DNA of 64,000 bases from Neoaquamicrobium sediminum (GTDB taxonomy: Bacteria > Pseudomonadota > Alphaproteobacteria > Rhizobiales > Rhizobiaceae): contig NZ_JABETK010000002.1 of the NCBI RefSeq assembly GCF_013240295.1, forward strand, positions 1,426,001 to 1,490,000. The letters run 5' to 3'. Below are positions 47,262-57,184 of the stretch, piece after piece. The notes beneath the pieces are model-generated. The model did no database searches, was not told the origin of the DNA, and saw nothing but the letters and a program-made list of their open reading frames with translations. The position numbers and the translations under genes were made by a program. Each line of letters opens with the position of its first letter. Position 1 is the stretch's first letter.

Positions 47262-47297
47262 TCTTACCTACCCATGATCGATGGCGATGAGGTAAGA
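47262..47297. promoter_or_regulatory. Inverted repeat before the first vapBC pair
   Basis: TCTTACCT (47262-47269) and AGGTAAGA (47290-47297) form an eight-base dyad with a 20-base spacer that ends at the antitoxin start. The right arm includes the ribosome-binding site (GAGGT), so binding would block both transcription and translation. Confidence 0.5.
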
Positions 47298-47302
47298 TGC
47301 AG

Positions 47303-47515
47303 ATGAACGCAACGACGAAGCTTTCCGAGAAATTTCAGATCTCTATTCCCAAGGAGGTCCGCGAAAGGCAAGGCTGGAAGGCCGGCCAGGAATTCGCCTT
47401 CATCCCGCAGGGCAAAGGAGTGATGCTTGTTCCGGTGCCGAAGCTGGAGGATCTGCTGGGCAGCCTGCCCAATGCCGACCCAACCGGCTATCGCGACCGC
47501 AATGACCGCTACTGA
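47303..47515 (+). CDS. vapB: AbrB/SpoVT-type antitoxin VapB
   Basis: A 70-residue swapped-hairpin antitoxin: TTKLSEKFQISIPKEVRERQGWKAGQEFAFIPQGKGVMLVPV is the AbrB DNA-binding fold, and the short C-terminal tail (LEDLLGSLPNADPTGYRDRNDRY) would bind and block the PIN toxin. The ATG at 47303 has GAGGT at a suitable distance; the ATG at 47297 is closer than ideal to it. The stop overlaps the toxin start by one base (TGATG). Confidence 0.85.
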   Translation: MNATTKLSEKFQISIPKEVRERQGWKAGQEFAFIPQGKGVMLVPVPKLEDLLGSLPNADPTGYRDRNDRY

Positions 47516-47892
47516 TGAGGGTCGTGGACACCTCGGCTTGGATCGAAGGGTTGATCAGAGGCGCCGCAGGCAACCGCCTCATCCAGGAAATACCTGCACA
47601 GTCGGATTGGATCGTACCAACGATCATTCAGCTTGAGCTTGCGAAATGGCTGTCCCGCAATGCAAGCGCGGAAGAGGCGGGTGGCATTATCGCCTTCACC
47701 ACCCGCTGCGTTGTAATCGAACTCGATACCGCGATCGCGATCCGCGCTGCAGGACTTTGCCGCGCACATGGGCTCGCAACCGCAGATGCCATCATCTACG
47801 CCACAGCGCTTCAGGCGGAGGCTGATCTGCTTACCTGCGACGCCCATTTCGAAGGGCTGGAGAATGTCGTCTATCTGCCTAAGGGTGGTTGA
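47515..47892 (+). CDS. vapC: PIN-domain toxin VapC
   Basis: A 125-residue PIN ribonuclease. The acidic active-site residues are visible as VDTSAWIEGL (first Asp), IQLELAKWL (Glu), LATADAIIYATA (Asp) and LLTCDAHFEGL (Asp). It probably cleaves tRNA or rRNA when free of its antitoxin. It is coupled to the AbrB-type antitoxin. Intact residues suggest an active module. Confidence 0.88.
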   Translation: MRVVDTSAWIEGLIRGAAGNRLIQEIPAQSDWIVPTIIQLELAKWLSRNASAEEAGGIIAFTTRCVVIELDTAIAIRAAGLCRAHGLATADAIIYATALQAEADLLTCDAHFEGLENVVYLPKGG

Positions 47893-47916
47893 CGCCAAAC
47901 CTTGGCAGGATTCAGG

Positions 47917-48153
47917 TCAGGTCGTATTGGCCCGCGGCTCCACCTCGACCTGGCGCAGTTCGAGGATGGCCGCCTGTGTCCCCGGCGCGATGGAGGCGCC
48001 GGGCAAGGTGCTGACCGAAGGCCTGCGCCGCCTGCGCGGCATCGCCGGCTGGATTTCCTCGGGCGCGACGTCGACCTCATCCGCCGAAAGATCGGCAGCC
48101 AGCCTGCGCAGCGCCTTTACATCCGTCGAGCCGCTTGCCTTGATGACGATCAT
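47917..48153 (-). CDS. Hypothetical small protein
   Basis: A 78-residue open frame between vapC and the DMT exporter gene: MIVIKASGSTDVKALRRLAADLSADEVDVAPEEI, an RRRRRP run, then SVSTLPGASIAPGTQAAILELRQVEVEPRANTT. It has no membrane segment and no family was recognised. Its acidic N-terminal half and basic patch resemble a small soluble protein, but the only support for coding is the open frame and the gap it fills. Confidence 0.35.
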   Translation of the reverse strand: MIVIKASGSTDVKALRRLAADLSADEVDVAPEEIQPAMPRRRRRPSVSTLPGASIAPGTQAAILELRQVEVEPRANTT

Positions 48154-48240
48154 CTCTCGCCGTCGTTCCCGTTTGCCGAACCTTGCGTGAAGCTTGCCGA
48201 TTCCGGTTAACGGACGGTTTACGAGTCCGCCTCCCGTCCA

Positions 48241-49188
48241 CTAGCTGTCACGCGATGCAGCCATGACGACGAGCCCCAGCACGGTCACCAGCGCCCCCAG
48301 TGCAACGCCGGGGCTGACCCAGCCATGGCCGAGCAAGCCCTCGAACAGGATGATGTAGCAGGGCGAAAGATAGGTATAGGCAAGAACCTTGGCGGCCGGC
48401 AGCCGCATCGCCGCATACTGGACGAGGAAGGTGGTGCCCGCCGTCGTGAAGATGGCGAGGTAGACGATCGCCACCCAGACGATCGCCGGCAGCGATTGCC
48501 AGTCGGTCTGCACGATCTCGCTGACCCCGTAGAGCGCGATACACAGGCCCGTGGCGACCAGCGTCCACAAGGTGAAAGCCGCGAGCGGCTCGCGACCGTC
48601 GTTGAGTTTGCGGACCAGCGGCGCATAGGCCGCGTGGCAGACGACGCCGATGAAGAAGATCATCTCGCCGCGGCCCAGGTCGAAAGCCAGAAGCGCATCG
48701 AGGTTGCCGCCGAAAATCACCCAGATCGAGCCGAGGCCGGCAAACACCAGGCTGGCGATGACGATGCCGCGCGGCACCTGCCCGAGAAAGAGATAGCCGA
48801 AGACCGCCGACATCAGCGGCATCAGCGTGAAGACCGCTCCCGTCGAAACCGGATCGGTCAACCGCAGCGCCATGAACATGGTGATGAAGAACACCGCCAT
48901 CAGCGCGCCGAGCACCAGATAGCGCCACGGCGCCCGAGGTGCCGGGATACGGCCGCGCGTCAGCACAGCCACGGCTGCTGCCATCACCACCACGCCGAAC
49001 GCGAACCGCATGGCGTTGATTGCGGCCGGCCCGATATGCGACGCGGCCATCCCGCCAAGCGAATAGGAGCCCGATACCAACGCGGTAAACAGCAGCATCG
49101 CGAGATGCCCGAGCAGTTTCTGCCTGCCGGTGGCATGCGTCGTCGCGCGCGGTTTCGCGTCGAGGGCTATATCTGCGGATTGGCTCAA
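48241..49188 (-). CDS. DMT superfamily (EamA) transporter
   Basis: A 315-residue inner-membrane exporter with about ten hydrophobic helices in two EamA repeats; ALVSGSYSLGGMAASHIGPAAINAMRFAFGVVVMA opens the first and FFIGVVCHAAYAPLVRKLNDG the second. The C-terminus has LPAAKVLAYTYLSPCYIILFEGLLG, typical of the family. Substrates of such proteins include amino acids and other metabolites; none is indicated here. It is a single-gene unit. Confidence 0.88.
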   Translation of the reverse strand: MSQSADIALDAKPRATTHATGRQKLLGHLAMLLFTALVSGSYSLGGMAASHIGPAAINAMRFAFGVVVMAAAVAVLTRGRIPAPRAPWRYLVLGALMAVFFITMFMALRLTDPVSTGAVFTLMPLMSAVFGYLFLGQVPRGIVIASLVFAGLGSIWVIFGGNLDALLAFDLGRGEMIFFIGVVCHAAYAPLVRKLNDGREPLAAFTLWTLVATGLCIALYGVSEIVQTDWQSLPAIVWVAIVYLAIFTTAGTTFLVQYAAMRLPAAKVLAYTYLSPCYIILFEGLLGHGWVSPGVALGALVTVLGLVVMAASRDS

Positions 49189-49312
49189 ATCGGTGTCCCG
49201 GACTGTATACAGGGGGACTAGCCGAGAGCGCTGACAGACGAAAGCAAAATCGAGAGGGCCAGAAGCAGGGGCAAGCGTCGGCCCGCCGTTGCTTCTGGCG
49301 CCTCAAGCACGC

Positions 49313-49771
49313 TCAGGCGGCCTTGGCCGTTTCCACCGCATGCACGGCGCGGAAGCCGGTGCAGAGGCGGTTCCACACATTGATCATGCCGATGGCCACG
49401 CTGAGCTTGACCATTTCCTCTTCGCTGAAATGCGCCCGGACTGCATCATAGCTTTCGTCCTCGACATGGTGACCGGCAAGCGCCGTCAGCGTCTCGGTCC
49501 ATTCCAGCGCCGCACGCTCGCGATCCGAGTAAAGCGGCGATTCGCGCCATGCCGAGACCAGATAGACGCGCTGCTCGGTCTCACCGTCGCGCCGCGCCTC
49601 GCGCGTGTGCATGTCGACGCAATAGGAACAGCCGTTGATCTGCGAGGCCCGCAGCTTGATGAGATGCAGCAGCGAATGCTCCAGCCCGCAATTGTTGGCC
49701 GCTTCGTTGAGCGCCATCACCTGCTTCATGATGTCTGGCGCGACGTTGAAAAACTGCAGTCTGGGCTTCAT
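49313..49771 (-). CDS. AhpD-like carboxymuconolactone-decarboxylase-family protein
   Basis: A 152-residue AhpD-type protein with LIKLRASQINGCSYCVDMHTREARRDGETEQRVYLVSAWRESPLYSDRERAALEWTE; the CxxC pair in CSYC and following His are the peroxidase-related redox site. It likely acts in peroxide defence and not in protocatechuate catabolism despite the family name. Its start overlaps the stop of the upstream Rrf2 regulator by four bases. Confidence 0.88.
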   Translation of the reverse strand: MKPRLQFFNVAPDIMKQVMALNEAANNCGLEHSLLHLIKLRASQINGCSYCVDMHTREARRDGETEQRVYLVSAWRESPLYSDRERAALEWTETLTALAGHHVEDESYDAVRAHFSEEEMVKLSVAIGMINVWNRLCTGFRAVHAVETAKAA

Positions 49772-50301
49772 GCCTTTTCTCCTTTGGCTTGGGTATTTTT
49801 GGAGCGCCCCTGCGGGCGTTTGTTCTGCTCGGCAAAGGCGCAGGCGGCCGCAACGGCGCGCGGGTCGGCCTCGGCGCTGAAATCGGCCGCGATGTCGGCA
49901 ATCGATGTCTCGGCAAGCGCAGCGCGGTAGGCGCGCTCGGCCTTCAGCATTGCCGCGTTGATCTGGCAGGGTTTTGCATGGACCTCCGCGGGCAGTCTCA
50001 CGGGTCCGCGTTGACGTATCTCCGTACAACGGAAAGCCGGTTGCCGCCCCTCGATGGCAAGCACGACGTCGAGCAGCGTGATCTTCTCCGCCGCCCGCGC
50101 AAGCCGGTAGCCGCCCTGCGGGCCCGAGACGGATTCGAGCAACCCGTCGGCAACGAGCGCCTTGAGGTGCTTCAGCAAATAGCTTGCCGAGATCTCGTAG
50201 GCATCCGCGAAGGCTGCGGCAGGCATCGTTTCGCCCGGCCCAAGCGAGGCCAGGATCGTGACGCTATGGATCGCCGCCTCGACTCCTTCAGAAAGTTTCA
50301 T
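49768..50301 (-). CDS. Rrf2-family transcriptional regulator
   Basis: A 177-residue Rrf2 protein: winged helix SASYLLKHLKALVADGLLESVSGPQGGYRLARAAEKITLLDVVLAIEG. Only Cys in AFRCTEIRQRG and HAKPCQINA are present, not the three-Cys cluster of IscR/NsrR, so it is probably not an FeS sensor of that type. It precedes an AhpD-like gene, with which it overlaps, and a palindrome lies in its promoter, indicating autoregulated redox control (inference). Confidence 0.87.
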   Translation of the reverse strand: MKLSEGVEAAIHSVTILASLGPGETMPAAAFADAYEISASYLLKHLKALVADGLLESVSGPQGGYRLARAAEKITLLDVVLAIEGRQPAFRCTEIRQRGPVRLPAEVHAKPCQINAAMLKAERAYRAALAETSIADIAADFSAEADPRAVAAACAFAEQNKRPQGRSKNTQAKGEKA

Positions 50302-50327
50302 CGTCTGCCCTCAATTCTGGACTCTCC

Positions 50328-50340
50328 ATATCCTGGATAT
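50328..50340. promoter_or_regulatory. Palindrome upstream of the Rrf2 gene
   Basis: ATATCC-T-GGATAT (50328-50340) is a perfect dyad 26 bases before the Rrf2 start; a further ATATCC and AGGAT follow within 20 bases. Rrf2 proteins commonly bind such A+T-rich dyads, so autoregulation is plausible. Confidence 0.5.
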
Positions 50341-50396
50341 TACATATCCACAATAGGATTGTGAGTGTTCTCCTGACAAGGCCTGTCAGCGACTGT

Positions 50397-50837
50397 TCAG
50401 TCGTTGTCGGCAATCCTTGCGAGAAGGCGCGCCAGCGAGACAGCCTCGTCGCGGCCCAGCCGGGCGCCGACAGCAGCCTCGATCGCCGGTGCGTACACGC
50501 CCCATATCCTTGCCCGCACAGCCAGCCCGTCGGCAGTGATGGCGAGCACATGCCCGCGACGGTCGTCGGCGCAAGGGCGCCGCTCGACCAGACCGGCCTT
50601 CACCAGCCGCTCGACCAGCCGCGATAGGTTGTACTGCTCGAACAGCAGCGCGTGCTCCAGTTCGAACGGGCGCAGACCGCCCTCGCCCACCTTTTCGAGT
50701 TCCCACAGCGCATCGTACCAGGCCAGCGGCGGCAGATCCGCCTCCTTGAGCCGCGTCTCGACCTTCTGCATGGCGACGCGATACGCCCGCGCGAGCGCAA
50801 TCCACGCCGCGACCGTTGCCTTGTCGGGTCCATTCAT
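50397..50837 (-). CDS. MarR-family transcriptional regulator
   Basis: A 146-residue winged-helix regulator. The core is WYDALWELEKVGEGGLRPFELEHALLFEQYNLSRLVERLVKAGLVERRPCADDRRGHVLAITADGLAV, with the typical D-R-R wing. The start at 50837 is chosen over nearby in-frame Met codons because it matches family length. It diverges from a GST gene across a region with two copies of an ATGCAWWTGCAT palindrome, so it probably represses itself and the GST. Confidence 0.88.
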   Translation of the reverse strand: MNGPDKATVAAWIALARAYRVAMQKVETRLKEADLPPLAWYDALWELEKVGEGGLRPFELEHALLFEQYNLSRLVERLVKAGLVERRPCADDRRGHVLAITADGLAVRARIWGVYAPAIEAAVGARLGRDEAVSLARLLARIADND

Positions 50838-50860
50838 AAGCATCACCGTAATGTGAATTA

Positions 50861-50919
50861 ATGCAATTGCATGAACATTGACTTTCAGATCCCACTCGCC
50901 AATTTACATGCAAATGCAT
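50861..50919. promoter_or_regulatory. Two MarR-type operators in the marR-GST divergent promoter
   Basis: ATGCAATTGCAT (50861-50872) is a perfect palindrome and ATGCAAATGCAT (50908-50919) a one-mismatch copy, 47 bases apart centre to centre and both flanked by TTAA. They lie between divergent starts at 50837 and 50944. Confidence 0.65.
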
Positions 50920-50943
50920 TAAATTCAACCGACGGAGTCGCCC

Positions 50944-51612
50944 ATGTCTGCAAAACTCACCCTCGTTTCCTTCGACCTCTGCCCTTATGTTCAGCGCGCT
51001 GCGATTGTGCTTGCCGAAAAGGGCGTCTCGTTCGAACGCATCGACGTCGACCTCTCCAACAAGCCGGGCTGGTTCAAGGCGATCTCACCGCTCGGCAAGG
51101 TTCCGCTGCTGAAGGTGGGCGACGAGGTCCTGTTCGAGAGCGCCGCGCTCGTCGAATATCTCGATGAGACGAAGCAGCCGCGGCTCCATCCCGAAGATGC
51201 GTTGACCCGGGCGCGTCACCGCGCGTGGATGGAATTCGGCTCGGCAGCGCTCGGCGACATCTGGACCATGGAAACCACGACCGGCCAGTCCACCTTCGAT
51301 GACGCGGGCGCCCGGCTTCGCCAGAAGATGGAGCGGCTGGAAACCGAAATCGGCACAGGCCCCTATTTCGCGGGCGAAGCGTTCTCGATCGTCGACGCGG
51401 TCTTCGCGCCTGCATTTCGCTATTTCGACGTGTTCGACACGATTGCCGATTTCGGCGTCTTCACCGGTCTCGGCAAGGTCGGTGCGTGGCGGCAGGCCCT
51501 CGCGCGGCGCCCTTCGGTGAAGAACGCCGTGGTGGCCGACTACAACGACCGTCTGCGCCGTTTCCTGGCCATGAAGAACGGCGTCATCGTCAACCGGTCG
51601 GCCGCCGCCTGA
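50944..51612 (+). CDS. Glutathione S-transferase family protein
   Basis: A 222-residue GST with an N-terminal thioredoxin fold: SFDLCPYVQRAAIVLAEKGVSFERIDVDLSNKPGWFKAISPLGKVPLLKVGDEVLFESAALVEYLDE. The Cys in LCPYVQ occupies the position used by omega-class and related GSTs, so glutathione disulfide exchange is possible. The helical domain has AFSIVDAVFAPAFRYFDVFD. It is divergent from the MarR gene and probably induced by its ligand. Confidence 0.9.
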   Translation: MSAKLTLVSFDLCPYVQRAAIVLAEKGVSFERIDVDLSNKPGWFKAISPLGKVPLLKVGDEVLFESAALVEYLDETKQPRLHPEDALTRARHRAWMEFGSAALGDIWTMETTTGQSTFDDAGARLRQKMERLETEIGTGPYFAGEAFSIVDAVFAPAFRYFDVFDTIADFGVFTGLGKVGAWRQALARRPSVKNAVVADYNDRLRRFLAMKNGVIVNRSAAA

Positions 51613-51613
51613 C

Positions 51614-51630
51614 GGCGGCCCAACGCCGCC
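51614..51630. terminator. Hairpin between convergent GST and dialkylglycine decarboxylase genes
   Basis: GGCGGC (51614-51619) and GCCGCC (51625-51630) with a CCAAC loop lie in the 32-base gap between two convergent stop codons. There is no T tract on either side, so this is a weak bidirectional candidate. Confidence 0.35.
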
Positions 51631-51644
51631 AAGCACCGCCGCGT

Positions 51645-53000
<1,356 letters not shown>

Positions 53001-53010
53001 TTACGCGCAA

Positions 53011-53038
53011 ATTGATATTACCGTACTCCGGTATCAAT
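53011..53038. promoter_or_regulatory. LysR-type dyad between dgdA and its regulator
   Basis: ATTGAT (53011-53016) and ATCAAT (53033-53038) frame a 16-base spacer, with ACCG and CGGT inside. The dyad lies 13 bases before the LysR start and 56 from dgdA, as expected for an autoregulated divergent LysR site. Confidence 0.5.
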
Positions 53039-53050
53039 CGGACTGATGCC

Positions 53051-53953
53051 ATGCATCTCCTCGACCTCACGCTTCTACGGAACTTCGCTGCGGTCGCGCG
53101 AACCGGTTCCATAAGCCTTGCCTCCAGCCAGATCGGCAGGACACAGTCCGCGCTGAGCATGCAAATGCAGCGCCTGGAAGAGCAGATCGGCCAGTCGCTT
53201 CTGCATCGCAGCGGGTCGGGCGTGCGCCTGACCGCCGCTGGCGAAAGGTTTCTGGCTCACGCCGAGTCCTTGCTTGCCAGGCACGACGAAATCCTCGCCG
53301 ACATGGCTGGCGGCATGCTCAAGGGTCCCATCAGCCTTGGGTGCCCAGAAGACTACTCGATCGCCTTCATCCCGGAATTGCTCAAAGACTTCCTTGCGCT
53401 GCACCCCGAAGTCGAGCTGCGCATGGTCTGCGCGCCTACCACCGAGCTGCGTCCCCTGCTGCATCGTCGCCAGATCGACATGGCGCTCGTGTCTCTCTCC
53501 GACGCCGCAAACAGCGATGCCATACGCAAGGAACGATTTGTGTGGGTGGCGAACGAACCGAAGCCAGCCATACTCGATCTCGACCCTATTCCGCTGGCTT
53601 TGTCGGCGCCCACGACGCTCGACTATCGAGCTGCCTGCGACGCGATGGACGCGGTCAATCGCCGCTACAGGGTCGCATTCGCCAGCGACAGCTTGGCCGG
53701 GCTTATCGCAATCGCGCGTTCGGGGCATGCGATCAGCGTTCTGACGCAGACAGCCGTGCCAGCCGATCTCCATATCGTCTCTAGTGGCTTGCCGCCTTTG
53801 CCGAAGCTCGGGATCGCGCTCGAATTTGCCGAGCAACGTCCATCCTCCGCAGCCACGGCCTTGGGCGACCATATTCGAACGGTGCTACCGAGCCTATCGG
53901 CCGACGCAGCGGCATCGTATCCCGTCGCCGCCGTGGCGCTGCGGCGACGTTGA
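53051..53953 (+). CDS. LysR-family transcriptional regulator
   Basis: A 300-residue LysR protein. The N-terminal helix-turn-helix is LTLLRNFAAVARTGSISLASSQIGRTQSALSMQMQRLEEQIGQSLLHRSGSGVRLTAAGERFLAHAESLLARHDEI, and the effector domain follows with ISLGCPEDYSIAFIPELLKDF. The ATG at 53051 starts directly before the first helix. Divergence from dgdA suggests it is the DgdR-like regulator, although known DgdR acts as a repressor and effector details here are unknown. Confidence 0.88.
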   Translation: MHLLDLTLLRNFAAVARTGSISLASSQIGRTQSALSMQMQRLEEQIGQSLLHRSGSGVRLTAAGERFLAHAESLLARHDEILADMAGGMLKGPISLGCPEDYSIAFIPELLKDFLALHPEVELRMVCAPTTELRPLLHRRQIDMALVSLSDAANSDAIRKERFVWVANEPKPAILDLDPIPLALSAPTTLDYRAACDAMDAVNRRYRVAFASDSLAGLIAIARSGHAISVLTQTAVPADLHIVSSGLPPLPKLGIALEFAEQRPSSAATALGDHIRTVLPSLSADAAASYPVAAVALRRR

Positions 53954-53965
53954 ACGCGCCCTGCT

Positions 53966-55284
53966 CTATTCGGCGGCCTGGCGCGCCATCGGGTTGTTGG
54001 GATGCGTCGTCCAGTTGGCATAGACAGGCTCGACGACCTTGCCGGTGCGCTTGTCGAGACTGCCCGCCGCCAGCGGCTCCAGGGTAATGCAGCCTTCCAC
54101 CGGGCAGACATTGACGCAGAGGTTGCACCCGACGCACTCCTCCTCGATCACCTCGAAATGGCGCGCGCCGTCGACCATGCTGGTTATCGCCTGGTGCGAG
54201 GTATCCTCGCAGGCGATGTGGCAGCGCCCGCACTTGATGCAGGCATCCTGGTCGATGCGCGCTTTCGCGACGTAATTGAGGTTGAGATACTGCCAGTCGG
54301 TGACGTTGGGCGTCGCGCGGCCGACGATGGCGTCGAGATCGGCATGCCCTTTCTCGTCCATCCAGTTCTTCAGCCCCTCGATCATCTCCTCCACGATCTT
54401 GAAGCCGTAGGTCATAGCCGCGGTGCACACCTGCACGTTGCCTGCCCCCAGCGCCATGAATTCGGCCGCGTCCCGCCACGTCGTGATGCCGCCGATGCCG
54501 GAGATCGGCAGACCGCGGGTCTCGCTGTCGCGCGCGATCTCGGCGACCATGTTCATGGCGATCGGCTTCACCGCCGGGCCGCAATAGCCGCCGTGGCTGC
54601 CCTTGCCGTCGATGGTTGGCTGCGGCGCGAAACTGTCGAGATCGACCCCGGTGATCGAGTTGATCGTGTTGATGAGCGACACGGCATCGGTACCGCCAGT
54701 AAGGGCGGCGCGTGCCGGCTTGCGGATGTCGGTGATGTTCGGCGTCAGCTTGGTGATGACCGGCATGCGGGTGTTCTGCTTGCACCAGCGCACGACCATC
54801 TCGATGTATTCCGGCACCTGGCCGACCGCCGAGCCCATGCCGCGCTCGCTCATGCCGTGCGGGCAGCCGAAGTTCAGCTCGATGCCGTCGGCACCCGTAT
54901 CCTCCACCAACGGCAGGATCGCCTTCCAGGCTTCCTCGACGCATGGCACCATGATCGATACGATCAGCGCCCGGTCCGGCCAGTCGCGCTTGACCTGCTT
55001 GATCTCGCGCAGGTTGGTCTGCAGGTCGCGGTCGGTGATGAGCTCGATATTGTTGAGGCCCAGCAGACGCCGGTCCGCCCCCAGATCGCGCCGTAGCGCG
55101 GCCCGTTGACGTTGACGACGGGCGGGCCTTCCTCGCCCAGCGTCTTCCACACGACGCCGCCCCACCCCGCCTTGAAGGCGCGGACGACATTGTACTCCTT
55201 GTCAGTCGGCGGCGCCGAGGCGAGCCAGAACGGATTCGGCGACTTGATGCCGACGAAGTTCGAACGAATGTCTGCCATGCTCAT
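53966..55284 (-). pseudogene. preA: NAD-dependent dihydropyrimidine dehydrogenase subunit PreA, one frameshift near the N-terminus
   Basis: PreA reduces uracil and thymine to dihydropyrimidines with electrons from PreT. The locus is a 437-residue FMN-binding TIM barrel followed by two 4Fe-4S clusters (CIKCGRCHIACEDTSHQA and CVGCNLCVNVCPVEGC). Seen: start MSMADIRSNFVGIKSPNPFWLASAPPTDKEYNVVRAFKAGWGGVVWKT, then ELNFGCPHGMSERGMG, KLTPNITDI and ISGIGGITTWRDAAEF. The frame breaks in the C run at 55078-55082, one base short (GAIWG / ADRRLLGLNNIEL). The start overlaps the preT stop by ATGA. Error is more likely than inactivation. Confidence 0.92.
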
Positions 55285-56648
55285 GCCCTCCCGTTAGAGG
55301 TGAGTGCCCGGTGGATGCTTTCAGCCGCGTCGCGCCCGGCGGCGACCGCAGCGACGGTCAGGTCCTCGCGCGCGTCGACGACGCAGTCGCCGCCCGCCCA
55401 GACCTTGGCCATGGAGGTACGCCCTTCGGCATCGACCTTGATGCGCCCGCCTTCCATGGCGATCGAATTGCCGGAGCCGTTGAGTGGCGACGCGTCGAAC
55501 GACTGGCCGATCGCCTTGAACACCTGGTCGGCGTCAATCAGCATCGTCTCGCCCGTGCCGACCAGCTTGCCATCGCGCAGGGTCGTGTATTCGAGCTCGA
55601 TACCGGCAACACGACCGCCCGCGTCGATGACGCTTTTGGGCTGCAGCCAGTGGCGGATGGTGACGCCCTTGGAGGCAGCCAGATCCTGCTCGAACTCCGA
55701 AGCGTTCATGTGTTCCTTGCCGCGGCGATAGCAGATCGTCACCTCTTCGGCGCCGAGCAGCTTGGACTGGATCGCAGCGTCGATCGCCGTCATGCCGCCG
55801 CCGATGACGACGACACGCCGACCGACCGGAAGCTGTGCGAGATCGCCGGCCTGCCGCAACTCGGCGATGAAATCGACCGCATCCTGGACGCCCTCGGCAT
55901 CCTCGCCCTCGGCCCGCAGGGCGTTCACACCGCTCAGGCCCATGCCGAGGAACACGGCGTCATGAGAGGACGCGAGTTCCGCAACGGAAATGTCGCGGCC
56001 AAGCGCCTTGTCGTGCTGAACATCGATGCCGCCGATGGCGGTGATGTAATCGACTTCGGCCTGCGCGAAGCCGTCGACGGACTTGTAGGCCGCGATGCCG
56101 TATTCGTTGAGGCCGCCGGCCTTCGGCTTGGCTTCGTAGACCGTCACCTCGTGCCCGTTGACCGCCAGCCGATGCGCGCAGGCGAGCCCTGCCGGCCCAG
56201 CGCCGACGACGGCGATCCTTTTGCCGGTCGGCGCGGCGCGCTCGTAGAACTGTTTGTGCTGCGCCATCGCGGTATCCGTCGCGTAGCGCTGCAGGCGACC
56301 GATCTGCACCGGCTTGCCCTCGGCCACCTCGCGGACGCAGACCTCCTCGCACAGCGTCTCTGTCGGGCAGACGCGAGCACACATGCCGCCGAGAATATTC
56401 TGGTCGAAGATGGTCTTGGCCGCGCCAACAGGATTGCCCGTCGAGATCTGCCGGATGAACATCGGAATATCGATCGACGTCGGACAGGCCTGCATGCATG
56501 GGGCATCGTAGCAGAAGTAGCAGCGATCCGCCTCGACCAGCGCCTCATGGCGGTCGAACGGGGGATGAAGATCGGAAAAATTGTCCGCATATTCCGGCGG
56601 CGCGAGCCGGCCGGCGGCGATGCCCTGCTTGAACTGGCCTTCAGCCAT
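55281..56648 (-). CDS. preT: NAD(P)-dependent dihydropyrimidine dehydrogenase subunit PreT
   Basis: PreT passes electrons from NAD(P)H via FAD and FeS clusters to PreA. The 455-residue protein resembles the N-terminal half of mammalian DPD: Cys-rich region CYFCYDAPCMQACPTSIDIPMFIRQI and GGMCARVCPTETLCEEVCV, FAD motif IAVVGAGPAGLACAHRL, and NAD motif VVVIGGGMTAIDAA. It is the first gene of the preT-preA pair and carries a RutR-like box 52 bases before its start. Confidence 0.94.
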   Translation of the reverse strand: MAEGQFKQGIAAGRLAPPEYADNFSDLHPPFDRHEALVEADRCYFCYDAPCMQACPTSIDIPMFIRQISTGNPVGAAKTIFDQNILGGMCARVCPTETLCEEVCVREVAEGKPVQIGRLQRYATDTAMAQHKQFYERAAPTGKRIAVVGAGPAGLACAHRLAVNGHEVTVYEAKPKAGGLNEYGIAAYKSVDGFAQAEVDYITAIGGIDVQHDKALGRDISVAELASSHDAVFLGMGLSGVNALRAEGEDAEGVQDAVDFIAELRQAGDLAQLPVGRRVVVIGGGMTAIDAAIQSKLLGAEEVTICYRRGKEHMNASEFEQDLAASKGVTIRHWLQPKSVIDAGGRVAGIELEYTTLRDGKLVGTGETMLIDADQVFKAIGQSFDASPLNGSGNSIAMEGGRIKVDAEGRTSMAKVWAGGDCVVDAREDLTVAAVAAGRDAAESIHRALTSNGRA

Positions 56649-56700
56649 CGTCGATGTTCCCCATTATTGGTTTTGGGGAAATGCTAGCACGAATAATTTT

Positions 56701-56716
56701 TTTATCAATCGGTCAA
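56701..56716. promoter_or_regulatory. RutR-like operator upstream of preT
   Basis: On the minus strand TTGACCGATTGATAAA shares its first 11 bases with the box at 46425-46440 (TTGACCGATTG). It lies 52 bases before the preT start in an A+T-rich promoter. The right half is degenerate, so affinity may be lower. Confidence 0.55.
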
Positions 56717-56782
56717 ATTTTTGACGACGGAGCTAAGTCGCGGTAATTACTTGATAATTATAGTCATGTTTTGCGTGCGGCC

Positions 56783-57184
56783 TCAGGTTGCCGACGCAAT
56801 GTCCGTCCGAGCGAAATCATCGCCTTTATAGAGCAGCTGCAGTTCGTGCTTCGTCGCATACGCATATGAGAAGCAGTCACCAAAGTTGAGCCTCGCCGGA
56901 TGGCCCGTACCCTTGCCGAAGCGCCGGTAGGCTTTCATGGCTTCACCATAAAGGTCGGCCTCAATGCCGACCATGCGGATGCCCAGCGCATTCAGCAGTT
57001 GGGGAACTGCCGCTTCCGCTACTTCGTAGTCGCCGAGAACCTTGCCGATCGATAATGCTGCCTCAAACCCATTGGTCACCGTCGTCACCGGCGCATCTGC
57101 CGCCCTGATCTGCTGTACCAGCCGCTCGGATCCGGCTTCTTCAAGCGCGATTGCGACGATCGCGGACGTCTCTACCAGGATCAA
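56783..57184 (-). CDS. vapC: PIN-domain toxin VapC (second pair)
   Basis: A 133-residue PIN ribonuclease of the ribonuclease VapC30-like type: VETSAIVAIALEEAGSERLVQQI, ALSIGKVLG, and the C-terminal LNFGDCFSYAYATKHELQLLYKGDDFARTD with the Asp residues of the active site. The start overlaps the antitoxin stop as ATGA. No mutation of the acidic positions is seen. Confidence 0.88.
   Translation of the reverse strand: MILVETSAIVAIALEEAGSERLVQQIRAADAPVTTVTNGFEAALSIGKVLGDYEVAEAAVPQLLNALGIRMVGIEADLYGEAMKAYRRFGKGTGHPARLNFGDCFSYAYATKHELQLLYKGDDFARTDIASAT

Noticed and set aside
49313..49771. A second pcaC because of the carboxymuconolactone-decarboxylase family name
   Set aside because: The CSYC motif and the Rrf2 partner mark it as AhpD-like; the true pcaC is at 33087-33482.
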